The notes: generated from the letters alone by a model not told the origin. A DNA stretch of 58,380 nucleotides from Parvularculaceae bacterium (GCA_021776465.1 JAJFFU010000048.1:1-58380), one strand, 5' to 3'; counted from the stretch's first letter, positions 35,521-45,467 are shown. Program-made: numbers and translations.

Positions 35521-36918
35521 TCACGATTTACCAAGAAGCGCGGCAAGGTCTTTCACATTGTCCAGCGCCTCTAAGTGCAAAACGACGTTTTCCAATTCCG
35601 AAAGTTGAGCGGAGTCGTAAAGACGCTTGCCGTCTTTGCGGAGCCAGTCGCCCCATTCTGCGGGCGGAAACGGGAAGGTGAAACCATCAGATGCTTTTGA
35701 GAAAGATTGACCGTCCTTCCTGTCGACCTCGATACGGCAATACCGCTGCACGTCGTGCCCGTCTTCAAACTGTATAAAGATCTTATCGATGACAGCTTTC
35801 GCTTTATCGTCGTTGATAGTCTCCGGCGTATAATTGTCTGGAGAAACTTCGTCATAAAGATGCGCGAGGGCGAGCGCGTAAGGCATGGACGAATAGGCTT
35901 CGCTCTCATTCTGAAACGGTCCCTTGAACAGGTTTTCTCCACGATGGCGGCGTTCAGGGTCAATGTAGACGCGAAATTCGGCGACATTTTCAGGTGTAAG
36001 TCCGTGCGTCTTGGTCAACGTGCGCATCAGTTCAATTGCGATTGTGTTTTGCCCCGTGCCATGATGGCGTTTGTATTCAGCGCGTAAAATTTCCCAATCC
36101 TGTCCCAAGCTGTCGATCAGGTCCGGCAGACTTTTTGGAACTTCGCCAAAAAAGCTGTGATACAGGCCGGTGTCGCCTTCTATGATAGAATTTCCGTAAG
36201 GCGCACCGCCTGCCTTTACGATTTCGGCGGCAAACGCGCCGTTTCGATTGATCAGGCTATAGAAGTGATCAACCTGGCCGCCTTCCGGGACGCCGGCGCA
36301 AAAATTCGCTGCATAAGCCATCGCCCGCATGGTTTCTTCTTTATTGAATTTCAGAAGGCATGAAGCTGCAGTGAGGGAACCGAAACCGCCGAATATCATT
36401 GTCGGTCTTCGCGGGAATGGCGCAGTCCATCCGCCGCGCGCCGCCGATAGCTTTCCGAGCACCTCATATGACAGGGCGACAGCAAGTAGTAACTCTTCTC
36501 CTGAAGCGCCGCGCATTTCTGCAAATGCCAATGCGGGAGGGATCGACATTATTCCGGGATGGACGCCGCCGGGAAACAGAACGTCGTCTCGCCAGATTGC
36601 ACGCATTAATGTGGTGTTCGCGAAGACAGCGTCAGCGGTCTGGAGACGGTAGGGCGCTCCAATCACAGAGGCGCCCGAAGGATGCTCGTATGAAGAGACA
36701 GCCCGTTGCATCTGTTCGCCTTCAAGATTGAAAAATCCGGCGAATGCAAGGCCTAAATGGTAAGCAATCTGCGCCTTTGAACGCTCTACAACTGCATCGG
36801 GAAGATCCTTGAACGACGTGTTGACGATAAAATCTGCGAGCCTGCCTTCAGCCCGTTGTGCGGCTTTATCTTTGCCGGGTTTTATTTTGTGTTGCGGGTC
36901 GGCTTGAAAAATGTCCAT
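35521..36918 (-). CDS. MmgE/PrpD family protein, cytoplasmic copy
   Basis: The 465-residue protein belongs to the 2-methylcitrate dehydratase/cis-aconitate decarboxylase/iminodisuccinate epimerase superfamily. It shares the blocks RDDVLFPGGVHPG, ALSYEVLGKL, RRPTMIFGGFG and INRNGAFAAEIVKAGG with its two neighbours. The usual FDD-T segment of the family is replaced by RDDV here and in both paralogues, which marks a divergent branch. No export signal is seen. Reaction unknown: dehydration, decarboxylation or epimerisation are all known in the family. It is the third of three tandem paralogues in one operon. Confidence 0.8.
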   Translation of the reverse strand: MDIFQADPQHKIKPGKDKAAQRAEGRLADFIVNTSFKDLPDAVVERSKAQIAYHLGLAFAGFFNLEGEQMQRAVSSYEHPSGASVIGAPYRLQTADAVFANTTLMRAIWRDDVLFPGGVHPGIMSIPPALAFAEMRGASGEELLLAVALSYEVLGKLSAARGGWTAPFPRRPTMIFGGFGSLTAASCLLKFNKEETMRAMAYAANFCAGVPEGGQVDHFYSLINRNGAFAAEIVKAGGAPYGNSIIEGDTGLYHSFFGEVPKSLPDLIDSLGQDWEILRAEYKRHHGTGQNTIAIELMRTLTKTHGLTPENVAEFRVYIDPERRHRGENLFKGPFQNESEAYSSMPYALALAHLYDEVSPDNYTPETINDDKAKAVIDKIFIQFEDGHDVQRYCRIEVDRKDGQSFSKASDGFTFPFPPAEWGDWLRKDGKRLYDSAQLSELENVVLHLEALDNVKDLAALLGKS

Positions 36919-36997
36919 GGCTGCAATTTCGGTTTCTGGTCAGATTGAGTTGATGTCGTTCAGTTGAGGCGTTCGCCATTGCGTTCTTGCGTTGGAG

Positions 36998-38482
36998 CTA
37001 AGCCGCATACACCATCAAGTCGCGTACGCTCTTTACGTTTTCGAGATCGACTAATCCGTCCGAGAGGCGTTCTAACTTTGAGTCCGGTAGGACACCCTTT
37101 CCATATTCCCCGATCCATGACCGCCATTCACGCGGGCCAAAAGCGATGCCCAGCGTCTCCGACTCCCGGCGAAAAACGCGGCCGTCGGTGGTTTCAAGTT
37201 CAAGTATCGAAAAGCGATCTGATTTATCAGGCATGGCCGCGAAAATGACGTCTATTTTTTTCATCTGCGCGGCGACCTCAGGGTCGTTGTATACCCGCAT
37301 GCTTAGATCATCTTTGTATCGCTGATAGGGTATGTCCCGTTCAAGAAGAGCGAGGGCTGCGCCGTAAGGGAAGGAGGAATACGCTTCGACAGCTTTCTCG
37401 AACGGCCCCTGGTTTGAAACTTCCTGCTTGCGAGCCGGCGCATCACTTACTGAGGTGTAAGTGACGCGAAGCGATTTCACGTCATCTGCAACTAAGTCGT
37501 ACTGTTCGAGCAATTCCAGTAACAGTTGGAAGGCGATGGCATGTTGGCCGGTGCCGGGAAAGATTTTTCTTTCCGTCGTCAATATGTCCCAGACCACTCC
37601 CAGATTATCAATTCTGCTGTAAACCGTCGGCGGCATTTCGCCATAAAACGATCGGTAAAGGCCGAATTCGCCTTCAATAACATTCGGCGAGTAGGGAACG
37701 CCGCCTGCTTCAACAAGATCTATAGCGAACAGACCGTTTCGATTAATAAAACTGTAGTAGTGTTGCATCATGCCTTTTTCGGGTACGCCAATCCCGATAT
37801 TGGCGGCGTAACCCATCGCGGATGCAATTTGCGATGGATCAAGTTTTCGTAATTTCGCTGCGACGGTGGTTGGTCCGAACCCGCCGAAAATAATCGTCGG
37901 ACGCCGCGGCAATGGCGCGCTCCAGCCGTCTCTGGCGCCGCCCAACTTGCCGAGGACCTCATACCCCAGCGCCACCGCCAAAATGAGGTCTTTGCCTGAA
38001 GCGTTGACCGATTCCGCGATGGCAAGTGCTGACGGGATAGTAATAACCCCGGCATGGATTCCCGCAGACCAAATAACGTCGTCGCGTGTGGAGCCGCGCA
38101 TCAAGCTGCAGTTTGCAAAAGCAGCGTCTGACGGGAATAACTTAAAATTTTTGCCGATTACAGTAGCGCCGTCCTGAGGTTTGGCGAGTGATCGCGCAAC
38201 GTGATTGATGTGTTTCGCACGCGCGTCGGTGTGCCCCTCAAACGCGCGCCCAATTAGAAAAACAACTTGCTCCTTGGTTTTACGCACGACTTCCGGAGGA
38301 AGGTCGTCAAAAGTAGTTTCAGCGATAAAGCGCGCAATTCTGTCCGACAAGAACGGCGCGCCGCTTTTATTTGGCGGTACATCATTTTTGGAGCCAGCCG
38401 GCGCCGCATAAAGCACGTCAATTGGCGTAGCCATCCCGGCCGCCATGAGTTGAACCATCGTTCGTCGAGATAAAGACGTCAT
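36998..38482 (-). CDS. MmgE/PrpD family protein with twin-arginine signal
   Basis: The 494-residue paralogue carries an N-terminal signal with SRRTMVQLMAAG and an AYAA-type cleavage region near residue 28, so it is probably exported folded by Tat. The catalytic blocks correspond to those of the downstream copy: RDDVIWSAGIHAG, ALGYEVLGKL, RRPTIIFGGFG and INRNGLFAIDLVEAGG. A periplasmic MmgE/PrpD enzyme is unusual. GGAG precedes the ATG by five bases. It is the middle gene of the tandem trio, 79 bases from the next. Confidence 0.8.
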   Translation of the reverse strand: MTSLSRRTMVQLMAAGMATPIDVLYAAPAGSKNDVPPNKSGAPFLSDRIARFIAETTFDDLPPEVVRKTKEQVVFLIGRAFEGHTDARAKHINHVARSLAKPQDGATVIGKNFKLFPSDAAFANCSLMRGSTRDDVIWSAGIHAGVITIPSALAIAESVNASGKDLILAVALGYEVLGKLGGARDGWSAPLPRRPTIIFGGFGPTTVAAKLRKLDPSQIASAMGYAANIGIGVPEKGMMQHYYSFINRNGLFAIDLVEAGGVPYSPNVIEGEFGLYRSFYGEMPPTVYSRIDNLGVVWDILTTERKIFPGTGQHAIAFQLLLELLEQYDLVADDVKSLRVTYTSVSDAPARKQEVSNQGPFEKAVEAYSSFPYGAALALLERDIPYQRYKDDLSMRVYNDPEVAAQMKKIDVIFAAMPDKSDRFSILELETTDGRVFRRESETLGIAFGPREWRSWIGEYGKGVLPDSKLERLSDGLVDLENVKSVRDLMVYAA

Positions 38483-38535
38483 TCAAACTCCAATAATTCG
38501 TCAATGAGCGTTGGCGGCAAGCGGCTGCAGCATGA

Positions 38536-40077
38536 TTATGCGTTGGCGGCCAACAACGACATCAAGCTGGTTACATTTCGAACGTTTTCCATCCGGCGGA
38601 CGGAAGCGGCAAACTGGTCTAGCCTCTCACCTGGAAGAAGCGTCTCGCCGTCCTTGCGAAGCCATGCTTTGCCGTCGAGAGGCGGAAAATCATGGTGGGC
38701 TCCATCTTTGGTGAATATTGTTCCGTCTTTCTTGTGGACGGTCAGGCGTGCATATCTGTCGTTTGAATGTCGAATGAGGCGAACGGAAATTTTTTCAATT
38801 TCGGCGCGGATTTCCGGAACGTTCGGATGGTCAAAACGAACAGAATTTTGGTTGTCTCCGTCTCGAAGCATGATCGCGGCCTGAAAGACGACTGATGATT
38901 CGGCCTGCGTTCTTGTCGGATATGGCCCGGGCGATATGGACGTGTTGAACGTGCTGCGATCTTCAGGAAGCTCTATCTCCACACGATCAACGGCGCTTGA
39001 CCCCAGTTTGTTCTCCATCAGAATCGACCGCAGCAATTCAATTGGCACGATGTTCATCGCCGTGCCGGGGTAGCGTTTTTGTGTTGCCCGCAAAATTTCC
39101 GGTTCTATTCCGAGATTTTCTATGGCCTTAAGCGGTGGGGGCATGCCGACAACGGTAGGATAGTATCCGTATTGTTCTTCAAGAATTGTCGGCGACGTTT
39201 CACCGCCTGCTTTTGCAATTATCGCCGACATAATTGAGTTACGCGCAATCAAACCATATATATGGGTTGGTTGTTGTTCGTGCCCCGCTTTCAAGCCCAT
39301 CGCGGAATCCGCGGCGTAACCGATCGCGCTGGCGATTTGCTCGCGGCTAAGGCCCATCAGTTTTGCTGCGACTGCGGTCGATGCGAATGGACCAAACGGC
39401 ATGGATGGGCGGCGTAATCGGTCCAACGCAACGTTGACTGTCATCTTGCCCAGGACTTCATACCCGACGATAACCGCCGTCAGAATATCATCTCCTGCGG
39501 CGTTGAATTGTTCGCCAACGGCAAGGGCAACGGGATAGGTCAGTAGCCCCGCATGAGTTGCAGACGGAAATAATACGTCGTCTCGCCCCAATGCGCGTAT
39601 AAACATGCTGTTGGCGAATGCCGCTTCCAGACTGCCGGTTTTTAAAGAATGTCCGATTACCGTTGACGGCCCCGGAGCACGGGTCAGGCTGCCAGCGATC
39701 GCAACGGCTTGTCGGCCGTTTTTGGTTAGCGCACCACTAAGCGCAAGGCCGGCATGATATATGAGTTGCTCTTTCGCTTTCTCGACGACCGCAATACTGA
39801 AATCGTCGAGTTTGGCGTCAAATATATAATCCGCGATATGGGTCGCAAGCGGCTTTTCTTTCATCGGGCTTGTCGCAACGGCAGTGCCCTTGCGGGCCTC
39901 AGACGTTGCGATGGGGGCACCTTCTGATGCCGCCGTTTGGCCATCGGTATTGCCACAACTTTGAAGCAAAACTGGTGTCGTTAGGCCGATACCCCCGATA
40001 ATGGCACTTCGCCGCGTCAGCGTTTTAGGGTTATCGGATACTGAGGTTCTGGCGCGAATCACGTCTGGCTTATTCAT
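38536..40077 (-). CDS. MmgE/PrpD family protein with Tat-like signal and lipobox
   Basis: The 513-residue paralogue starts with TRRSAIIGGIGLTTP followed by LLQSC, a twin-arginine-like motif leading to a lipobox, so it may be a periplasmic lipoprotein. It keeps RDDVLFPSATHAG, VGYEVLGKM, RRPSMPFGPF and IARNSIMSAIIAKAGG, but is the most divergent of the three. The frame is open to 40119; ATG 40077 is a reasonable start. It is the first gene of the minus-strand operon and diverges from the sigma-factor gene. Confidence 0.78.
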   Translation of the reverse strand: MNKPDVIRARTSVSDNPKTLTRRSAIIGGIGLTTPVLLQSCGNTDGQTAASEGAPIATSEARKGTAVATSPMKEKPLATHIADYIFDAKLDDFSIAVVEKAKEQLIYHAGLALSGALTKNGRQAVAIAGSLTRAPGPSTVIGHSLKTGSLEAAFANSMFIRALGRDDVLFPSATHAGLLTYPVALAVGEQFNAAGDDILTAVIVGYEVLGKMTVNVALDRLRRPSMPFGPFASTAVAAKLMGLSREQIASAIGYAADSAMGLKAGHEQQPTHIYGLIARNSIMSAIIAKAGGETSPTILEEQYGYYPTVVGMPPPLKAIENLGIEPEILRATQKRYPGTAMNIVPIELLRSILMENKLGSSAVDRVEIELPEDRSTFNTSISPGPYPTRTQAESSVVFQAAIMLRDGDNQNSVRFDHPNVPEIRAEIEKISVRLIRHSNDRYARLTVHKKDGTIFTKDGAHHDFPPLDGKAWLRKDGETLLPGERLDQFAASVRRMENVRNVTSLMSLLAANA

Positions 40078-40383
40078 GAGACAAGAACCATCCAAACCTA
40101 TTTCGACCGGCGTTCGCAAAGAATTTACGGTGTAGCATCATTACAGAACCGTTGAGTCGCATACGAACTATCGACCTTATTTAAGACATCAGAGCGCTGT
40201 TACACGCCCAATAACAGGGCATGCAAAATTGCATCCGACAGCATAGTTGCTGCAAGATCACACATAACATTGACAATGCCCGGGAAGAGAATCCTCTATT
40301 GCCAATCGCGAAATTCAGGACTTATTTTAAAACTGCATGAATTTAGTCGTGTTTCGCACGATCACTCTAAGTGCCGGCAATTA
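40078..40383. other. Divergent intergenic region, MmgE/PrpD operon versus sigma factor
   Basis: About 300 bases with no gene. A small palindrome, ATGCAA-AA-TTGCAT, lies at 40221-40234 and could be a regulator site. No TGACC-N3-GGTCA copy was found here. Confidence 0.5.
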
Positions 40384-41016
40384 ATGGCTCGACCCGACCA
40401 GCGGCGGCTAAGAATGCGGAAAGAAATTACGTTGACGGTACAAAGAGACAATAAATCGGGCGCCTCGCAAGAATCCCCGATAGAATCGGCGTTTCTTGCG
40501 ATTCGATCACAACTTGCCCGATACGTCGCGCGCATGGTGACAAGTTCCGTCGATATCGACGATATCCTTCAGGAGACGTACTTAAAGGCTAGCCAATGCT
40601 CGAAAACGACTGTCGTAAAGAACCCGCGCGGGTATCTATACTCAGTTGCGCGTAGCGTCGCCCTTAATGATCTTGCGCATAAATCCAGAAGTATCATCGA
40701 GTATATAGAGGAAGCGTCCGTTCTGGAGGTCGAATCTAATGAGCCGCCAGTTGATGAACAGGTTTCATCTCGTCAGCGGTTTGAGAAATTTTGCGATGCG
40801 GTGGCAAGCTTACCGCCAAAATGCCGGCGCGTTTTTATATTAAGGAAAGTTTTTGGATACACCCAAAAAGAAATTGCAAACGAAATGGGTATATCCGAAA
40901 GCACTGTCGAAAAACATCTGATTAAGGGCTTTACGCGGTGCAGGGGTTATATCAAAGAGCGCGCAGAATTCGAACTGCCGAGCGCTCTTAGCGAAGATGC
41001 GAAAAGGAAACTCTAA
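40384..41016 (+). CDS. ECF-type RNA polymerase sigma factor (FecI-like)
   Basis: The 210-residue protein has sigma region 2 (SSVDIDDILQETYLKA, about residues 52-67) and region 4 (LPPKCRRVFILRKVFGYTQKEIANEMG, then STVEKHL). Region 3 is absent, as in ECF factors. It is followed at once by a FecR-type anti-sigma and an STN-domain TonB receptor, the FecIRA arrangement for sensing a ligand at the outer membrane. The start is uncertain: the frame opens at 40270, and ATG 40384 or 40414 fits the domain boundary better. Confidence 0.85.
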   Translation: MARPDQRRLRMRKEITLTVQRDNKSGASQESPIESAFLAIRSQLARYVARMVTSSVDIDDILQETYLKASQCSKTTVVKNPRGYLYSVARSVALNDLAHKSRSIIEYIEEASVLEVESNEPPVDEQVSSRQRFEKFCDAVASLPPKCRRVFILRKVFGYTQKEIANEMGISESTVEKHLIKGFTRCRGYIKERAEFELPSALSEDAKRKL

Positions 41017-41028
41017 GAGAATTTGATT

Positions 41029-42066
41029 ATGGGTAACGTAATTGACTTTGACAATCTAAGCGGTATCGAGGCGGAAGCTGTCAACTGGATCGTTCGCCTG
41101 GACAGGAATAAGCCAACCGACGAGGAACTCGGCGAATTGGCGGCGTGGATAGCGCAAAGCTCTCGTCACCGCACATTGATCGTGGAGATGTCCGAACAGT
41201 GGGGTGAGCTTGACCAACTTACCGATTTGCTTGCAGTCGCGGAACCACAGTCAAGATTGGCGCGGCGTCCGCGCAGACGAATTTTCCGTACGGGAATAGC
41301 TGCGCGCGGGCTGGCATTTGCAGCGACAATATTGCTCGCGGTCTCTGCGGTGGTTTTTGTTGGGACGTCGTTTTTTGAGCGAGGGCCTTCAGTCTACAAG
41401 ACAGCGATCGGTGAGCAAAAGAGGGTGTTGCTGAGCGATGGCTCAATTGTTCGGATCAATACGAACACGGTTCTGCAGGTTAAATTTGCCGACGATGAGC
41501 GGCGTGTCGTTCTTGAATCCGGCGAGGCGCTCTTTGAAGTTGCGAAAGATGCGTCTCGTCCATTTGTCGTCGCTGCCGGAACAAGCGAAATTGTCGCGAT
41601 CGGCACCGCATTCTCCGTTCGTTTTGAATATGACACAGTTGAAGTGACCGTTTCTGAGGGTGTTGTCGATTTCCAGGCCCCGACGTTGTTGGCAAATACA
41701 ACACAAGAAAGCGGAACGAGAGTTAAGTCGGAAAAACTCGTCGCGCTTGAAAGCATCGAATACAATCAGGGGAATGCCGTTGTGACGAAGTTGGAACAGG
41801 AAGAGATGGCGCGCGCGCTTGCCTGGCGTGACGGTGCACTCGCTTTCCGCGGTGAGCCACTTGATTATGTCGTGGCCGAGGTTGGTAGATATTCCGAGAT
41901 TGAATTCGTTTTCGAAGACGATTCACTACGGGATTTAAGGGTCGGTGGGTATTTCGGCATTGGCGAGACAGACAATTTGTTGATTGCCCTTGAGGAGGGG
42001 TTCGGGGTGTACGCAAGCCGTAATCCGGACGGAAAGATTCTTCTCTCCCGCAGTCGAACAAATTAG
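41029..42066 (+). CDS. FecR-family anti-sigma/signal transducer
   Basis: The 345-residue protein has an N-terminal cytoplasmic DUF4880 region (VNWIVRLDRNKPTDEELGELAAWI), one membrane segment (about residues 92-114) and a periplasmic FecR domain (GEQKRVLLSDGSIVRINTNT onward). It would hold the ECF sigma factor inactive until the STN domain of the receptor signals substrate binding. ATG 41029 is chosen over the TTG six bases earlier. The gap to the sigma gene is only about 12 bases. Confidence 0.88.
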   Translation: MGNVIDFDNLSGIEAEAVNWIVRLDRNKPTDEELGELAAWIAQSSRHRTLIVEMSEQWGELDQLTDLLAVAEPQSRLARRPRRRIFRTGIAARGLAFAATILLAVSAVVFVGTSFFERGPSVYKTAIGEQKRVLLSDGSIVRINTNTVLQVKFADDERRVVLESGEALFEVAKDASRPFVVAAGTSEIVAIGTAFSVRFEYDTVEVTVSEGVVDFQAPTLLANTTQESGTRVKSEKLVALESIEYNQGNAVVTKLEQEEMARALAWRDGALAFRGEPLDYVVAEVGRYSEIEFVFEDDSLRDLRVGGYFGIGETDNLLIALEEGFGVYASRNPDGKILLSRSRTN

Positions 42067-42159
42067 CCTGTCGTGTAACGTGAAGCGAAACGAGAAATCT
42101 GCAGCGGATTTCACGTGAACTTATTTTGGCGAAATTACGAAAAACAAGTGGGGGGTTTT

Positions 42160-45100
42160 GTGCGTCGAATTGGTCCTTTCTATAGGAACCGGATCTGGAT
42201 GTTGACCGTATGGGTGCGTCAGAGCTGTTTCCTTAGGAAAAGGTGCCAAATTCGGTTTCTACTCGCGTTTGCGGTGTTGGCTGGTGTTGGTTTTGCGGAA
42301 GGGGGGCTCCAGCACGCGCACGCTGAAGCCAAAGTCTATAACTTCTCCGTACCAAGAGGTACTGCGGATCGATCTTTAGTTGAGATCGCTCAGCAGTCCG
42401 GGTTTCGAATACTTTTTCCTTATGACGAAGTGAGTGAAATTGAATCGAGAGAACTCAAGGGCGAATACTCTATTCAGGACGCAATTAGGCGTGTCCTGCA
42501 AGGAACAGAGTTAAAGTCCAGTCTATTAGAGCCTGGTGTTGTTGTTGTTTTCGTCGGTTCCGGTTCGAACAATGTTACGGGAGAAGGTCCGATGAACAAT
42601 TCTATAAGAGATGCGCTGCTAGGCTCAGCTGCGATGGCCATGGTTGGGTTGCCGTCAGCGGCGACTGCACAAGATGAAGATAATGATGACTATATCGTCG
42701 TTACAGGATCGTTGATCAAGCGATCTGAGGACAGCTCTCAACTCGTGACGAATATAGGCGAAGACGAGATACGACTACGGGTGGCTACAAACGCAGTTGC
42801 AATCTTGGACGCCGTCACCGCAAATCAATCGTCAACTTTTTCCAATATCACCGCCGGCCAGAGTGGTCTCACTAATGTTGCGGAATTGCGCTCACTTGGG
42901 CCTAACAACACGCTTGTTTTGTTGAATGGCAAGCGCATCGTCCGCAACCCCCTTACCGATGACGGCGTCGATTTAAACACTGTGCCCATCGCCGCAATCT
43001 CCAGCGTGGACGTTCTTTCCGACGGCGCGTCATCCATCTACGGCACCGACGCCGTCGCTGGTGTAATCAATTTCCGTACAAAAGAAGAGTTTGAGGGAAT
43101 TGAGTACAATGCAAACACGCTTCAGTCGGAAATCGGCGCCGGCGACCTCGTCGCCGGTACGGTATCTTTGGGAATCGGCTCGCTGGACCGCGACGGCTGG
43201 AACTTTTATGCTGGTGGAACCTGGCGTGAACGCAGTCCGCTAGCGTCCGTTGAAACTGATTATGCGAATACTTCCGTCATTCCGGAGCGCGGTCAGAATT
43301 TTTCGCTTCGTCAATCATTTCCAGCGAACCTTGCACAGTTTGACGCCGGCGGAAATTTGATTCTTGACGCCAGCAATCCGTTTGCGCCGGACTGTCTTCC
43401 GCCTGTTTCCATTCCAAACCCAGGGCGGGGATGCGCGTATGATGCTGACGCTGCAGGCGTGATCGAGCTTCAGAATAAGGAGTCTCAACAATCTGTAGTC
43501 AGTAAATTCACCGGGCAAATTGGCGATCATCAATTATCGCTCGAATATTTCTATGCGCGCTCTGAAATCACAGTTGGGCTTGCAGGCACGACCTTCGTTT
43601 TTGGCGATTTCGACGTTCCGCCAACGAGCCCGTTTTATCCGGGCAACGGCAATGTTCCGGCGGTGGCCGGTCTCGACACGAGTCTTCCAATTACAATTGA
43701 AAGCCGGTTCGAGCCAGCTGGTCGCCGTTCAACGCGCAACAATACCGAAACTGACCGGCTCCTTGGTCAGCTAGATGGCGTGGCGTGGGGATTTGACTAC
43801 GAATTATGGGCTCTTCACTCTACATCAGACGCATCACTTTCAGCGGTTCAGGGCGCTGTGTTTTTTGACGCCTTTGCTGACGGTTTTGCTGGCGCAAATG
43901 GCGCGCCGTTTCTCAATCCTTTTGGAGAGCAGACCGCAGAAGGTGCGGCGTATCTCGAAAGTATACAGTTTCGTGATGCATTTCAGACCGCCCGGAGTGG
44001 GCTAACATCCAGCGGGCTGACAATTGGACGGGATCTGTTTTCGCTTCCGGCCGGCGACGTCGCTGCTGCGGCCGCCTTCGAGTACGGGCGAGAATCGTCG
44101 TCATTTTTCGTCAATCCGATTATTTCGGAGCTCGACGGTGCTGTTGGTTTGCGCGAGGGCGAAAATCGCACCGGTTCGCGAAATCGTTATTCGTTGTCAG
44201 GTGAAGTGTTAATCCCAGTCGTCGAAGGGCTTGATGTAAATGCTTCGGTGCGTTGGGACCGGTACAGTGATTTCGGTTCAACCGTGAATCCGAAAGTGTT
44301 GGTAAGCTATGACCTCACTGACAACGTCAATATTCATGGTGCGTACAATACCGGCTTTCGCGCACCGACACTTTATGACCTGTTCTCGCCGGCCAGCCTG
44401 GGCACCATACTTGGCGCGACTAATGATGATCCTCTCCTTTGTCCCGATGGTGTCGTAAACACCGGGGCAGGCGGCGTGGAGCTTCGTGACTGCGATCGCC
44501 GTTTCAACGTGTTGTTCGGCGGCAATCCTGATGTGGAGCCGGAAGAGTCAACAGCCTTCAACGCTGGCGTAACATTCAGATTCAATAACGGAGAAATACC
44601 GTTCGGCAAAGCAAGCTTCAGTATCGACTACTGGAACTATAAATTGACCAACACTATTGGCACAATCAATGCGAACGATGCATTCGCGGATCCGACAACA
44701 TTTTCTGAATTCTTTGTTCGTTGCAGCGAAGCGGTTTCGGAATTCCTACCGCAAACACAGACCTGTCCTATTCCGGGCGGCGGCGACGCGTTGGCCTATG
44801 TTCTGGCAGCGAACGCAAATGTCGGCGAGTCGCGCACAACGGGGCTCGATTTCACCTTTGATTGGGGTGGCGAAACACCTATCGGTATCGCCTCTCTCAC
44901 TTATCGTAGCACCTGGGTGCACAATTTCGACTTTCAACAACTACCGGGCGGCGAATTTCAGGATCGCGCGGGCGCATTTATTAGTGGGCGTCCAGTCGTG
45001 CCATACAGCCATTTTGCAGCGCTCACGGTATCTAATGGCCCGATCTCGGTGCAACTTCAAAACCGTTATCTTTCCGGCTACGAAGACTGCAACGCACAAT

Positions 45101-45345
45101 GTGGTATTGATGAAGAATTCTTCAACCGCGTTGAAGCGTATTCACTGTTCAACCTGGCCGCCACCTATTCATTCAGCGAGCAATTGGTGGTGACGGCGCA
45201 TATCAATAATCTACTCGATACGGATCCATCGTTCAGTAACGGCGGCTTCTTTTGCGCCACCTGCGACCTCCGTTTCGCCGATCCTACGGGAAGAACATTT
45301 GGCGTCACGTTAAGCGGTTCTTTGGCCAGTCCGTTCCGGAGATAG
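42160..45345 (+). CDS. TonB-dependent transducer receptor with STN domain
   Basis: The 1061-residue protein begins at a GTG with a G-rich ribosome site four bases upstream; the frame is open to 42115. After a signal-like segment (LLAFAVLAGVGFAEG), an STN domain (VYNFSVPRGTADRSLVEIAQ to GVVVVF) follows. A second signal-like stretch and a TonB-box region (YIVVTGSLIKR) come next, then plug and barrel. Many cysteines lie in the extracellular loops. The C-terminus is Arg-Arg rather than aromatic, which is odd for a barrel. With the sigma and FecR genes it should form a surface-signalling uptake system. Substrate unknown, presumably that of the MmgE/PrpD operon. Confidence 0.88.
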   Translation: MRRIGPFYRNRIWMLTVWVRQSCFLRKRCQIRFLLAFAVLAGVGFAEGGLQHAHAEAKVYNFSVPRGTADRSLVEIAQQSGFRILFPYDEVSEIESRELKGEYSIQDAIRRVLQGTELKSSLLEPGVVVVFVGSGSNNVTGEGPMNNSIRDALLGSAAMAMVGLPSAATAQDEDNDDYIVVTGSLIKRSEDSSQLVTNIGEDEIRLRVATNAVAILDAVTANQSSTFSNITAGQSGLTNVAELRSLGPNNTLVLLNGKRIVRNPLTDDGVDLNTVPIAAISSVDVLSDGASSIYGTDAVAGVINFRTKEEFEGIEYNANTLQSEIGAGDLVAGTVSLGIGSLDRDGWNFYAGGTWRERSPLASVETDYANTSVIPERGQNFSLRQSFPANLAQFDAGGNLILDASNPFAPDCLPPVSIPNPGRGCAYDADAAGVIELQNKESQQSVVSKFTGQIGDHQLSLEYFYARSEITVGLAGTTFVFGDFDVPPTSPFYPGNGNVPAVAGLDTSLPITIESRFEPAGRRSTRNNTETDRLLGQLDGVAWGFDYELWALHSTSDASLSAVQGAVFFDAFADGFAGANGAPFLNPFGEQTAEGAAYLESIQFRDAFQTARSGLTSSGLTIGRDLFSLPAGDVAAAAAFEYGRESSSFFVNPIISELDGAVGLREGENRTGSRNRYSLSGEVLIPVVEGLDVNASVRWDRYSDFGSTVNPKVLVSYDLTDNVNIHGAYNTGFRAPTLYDLFSPASLGTILGATNDDPLLCPDGVVNTGAGGVELRDCDRRFNVLFGGNPDVEPEESTAFNAGVTFRFNNGEIPFGKASFSIDYWNYKLTNTIGTINANDAFADPTTFSEFFVRCSEAVSEFLPQTQTCPIPGGGDALAYVLAANANVGESRTTGLDFTFDWGGETPIGIASLTYRSTWVHNFDFQQLPGGEFQDRAGAFISGRPVVPYSHFAALTVSNGPISVQLQNRYLSGYEDCNAQCGIDEEFFNRVEAYSLFNLAATYSFSEQLVVTAHINNLLDTDPSFSNGGFFCATCDLRFADPTGRTFGVTLSGSLASPFRR
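42580..42594 (+). promoter_or_regulatory. Possible internal ribosome site and start inside the STN receptor gene
   Basis: GGAGAAGG ends four bases before an in-frame ATG at 42592, which opens a second signal-peptide-like sequence (MNNSIRDALLG to ATAQ). Starting here gives a 917-residue receptor without the STN domain. Confidence 0.4.
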
Positions 45346-45390
45346 ACGGCGTCGTCGATGCCGATCAAAAAAGACATCCTCCCGGCGCTT

Positions 45391-45422
45391 GAAGCGCTAG
45401 TGCATCTACGCGCTAGCGCTTC
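45391..45422 (+). terminator. Hairpin after the STN receptor gene
   Basis: GAAGCGCTAG-N12-CTAGCGCTTC is a perfect 10-bp inverted repeat 45 bases after the receptor stop. There is no T-run, so termination efficiency is doubtful. Confidence 0.45.
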
Positions 45423-45467
45423 AGGGTTTATAAGGGACATGATTAACTGGAAATGGGGATAAGGAAC

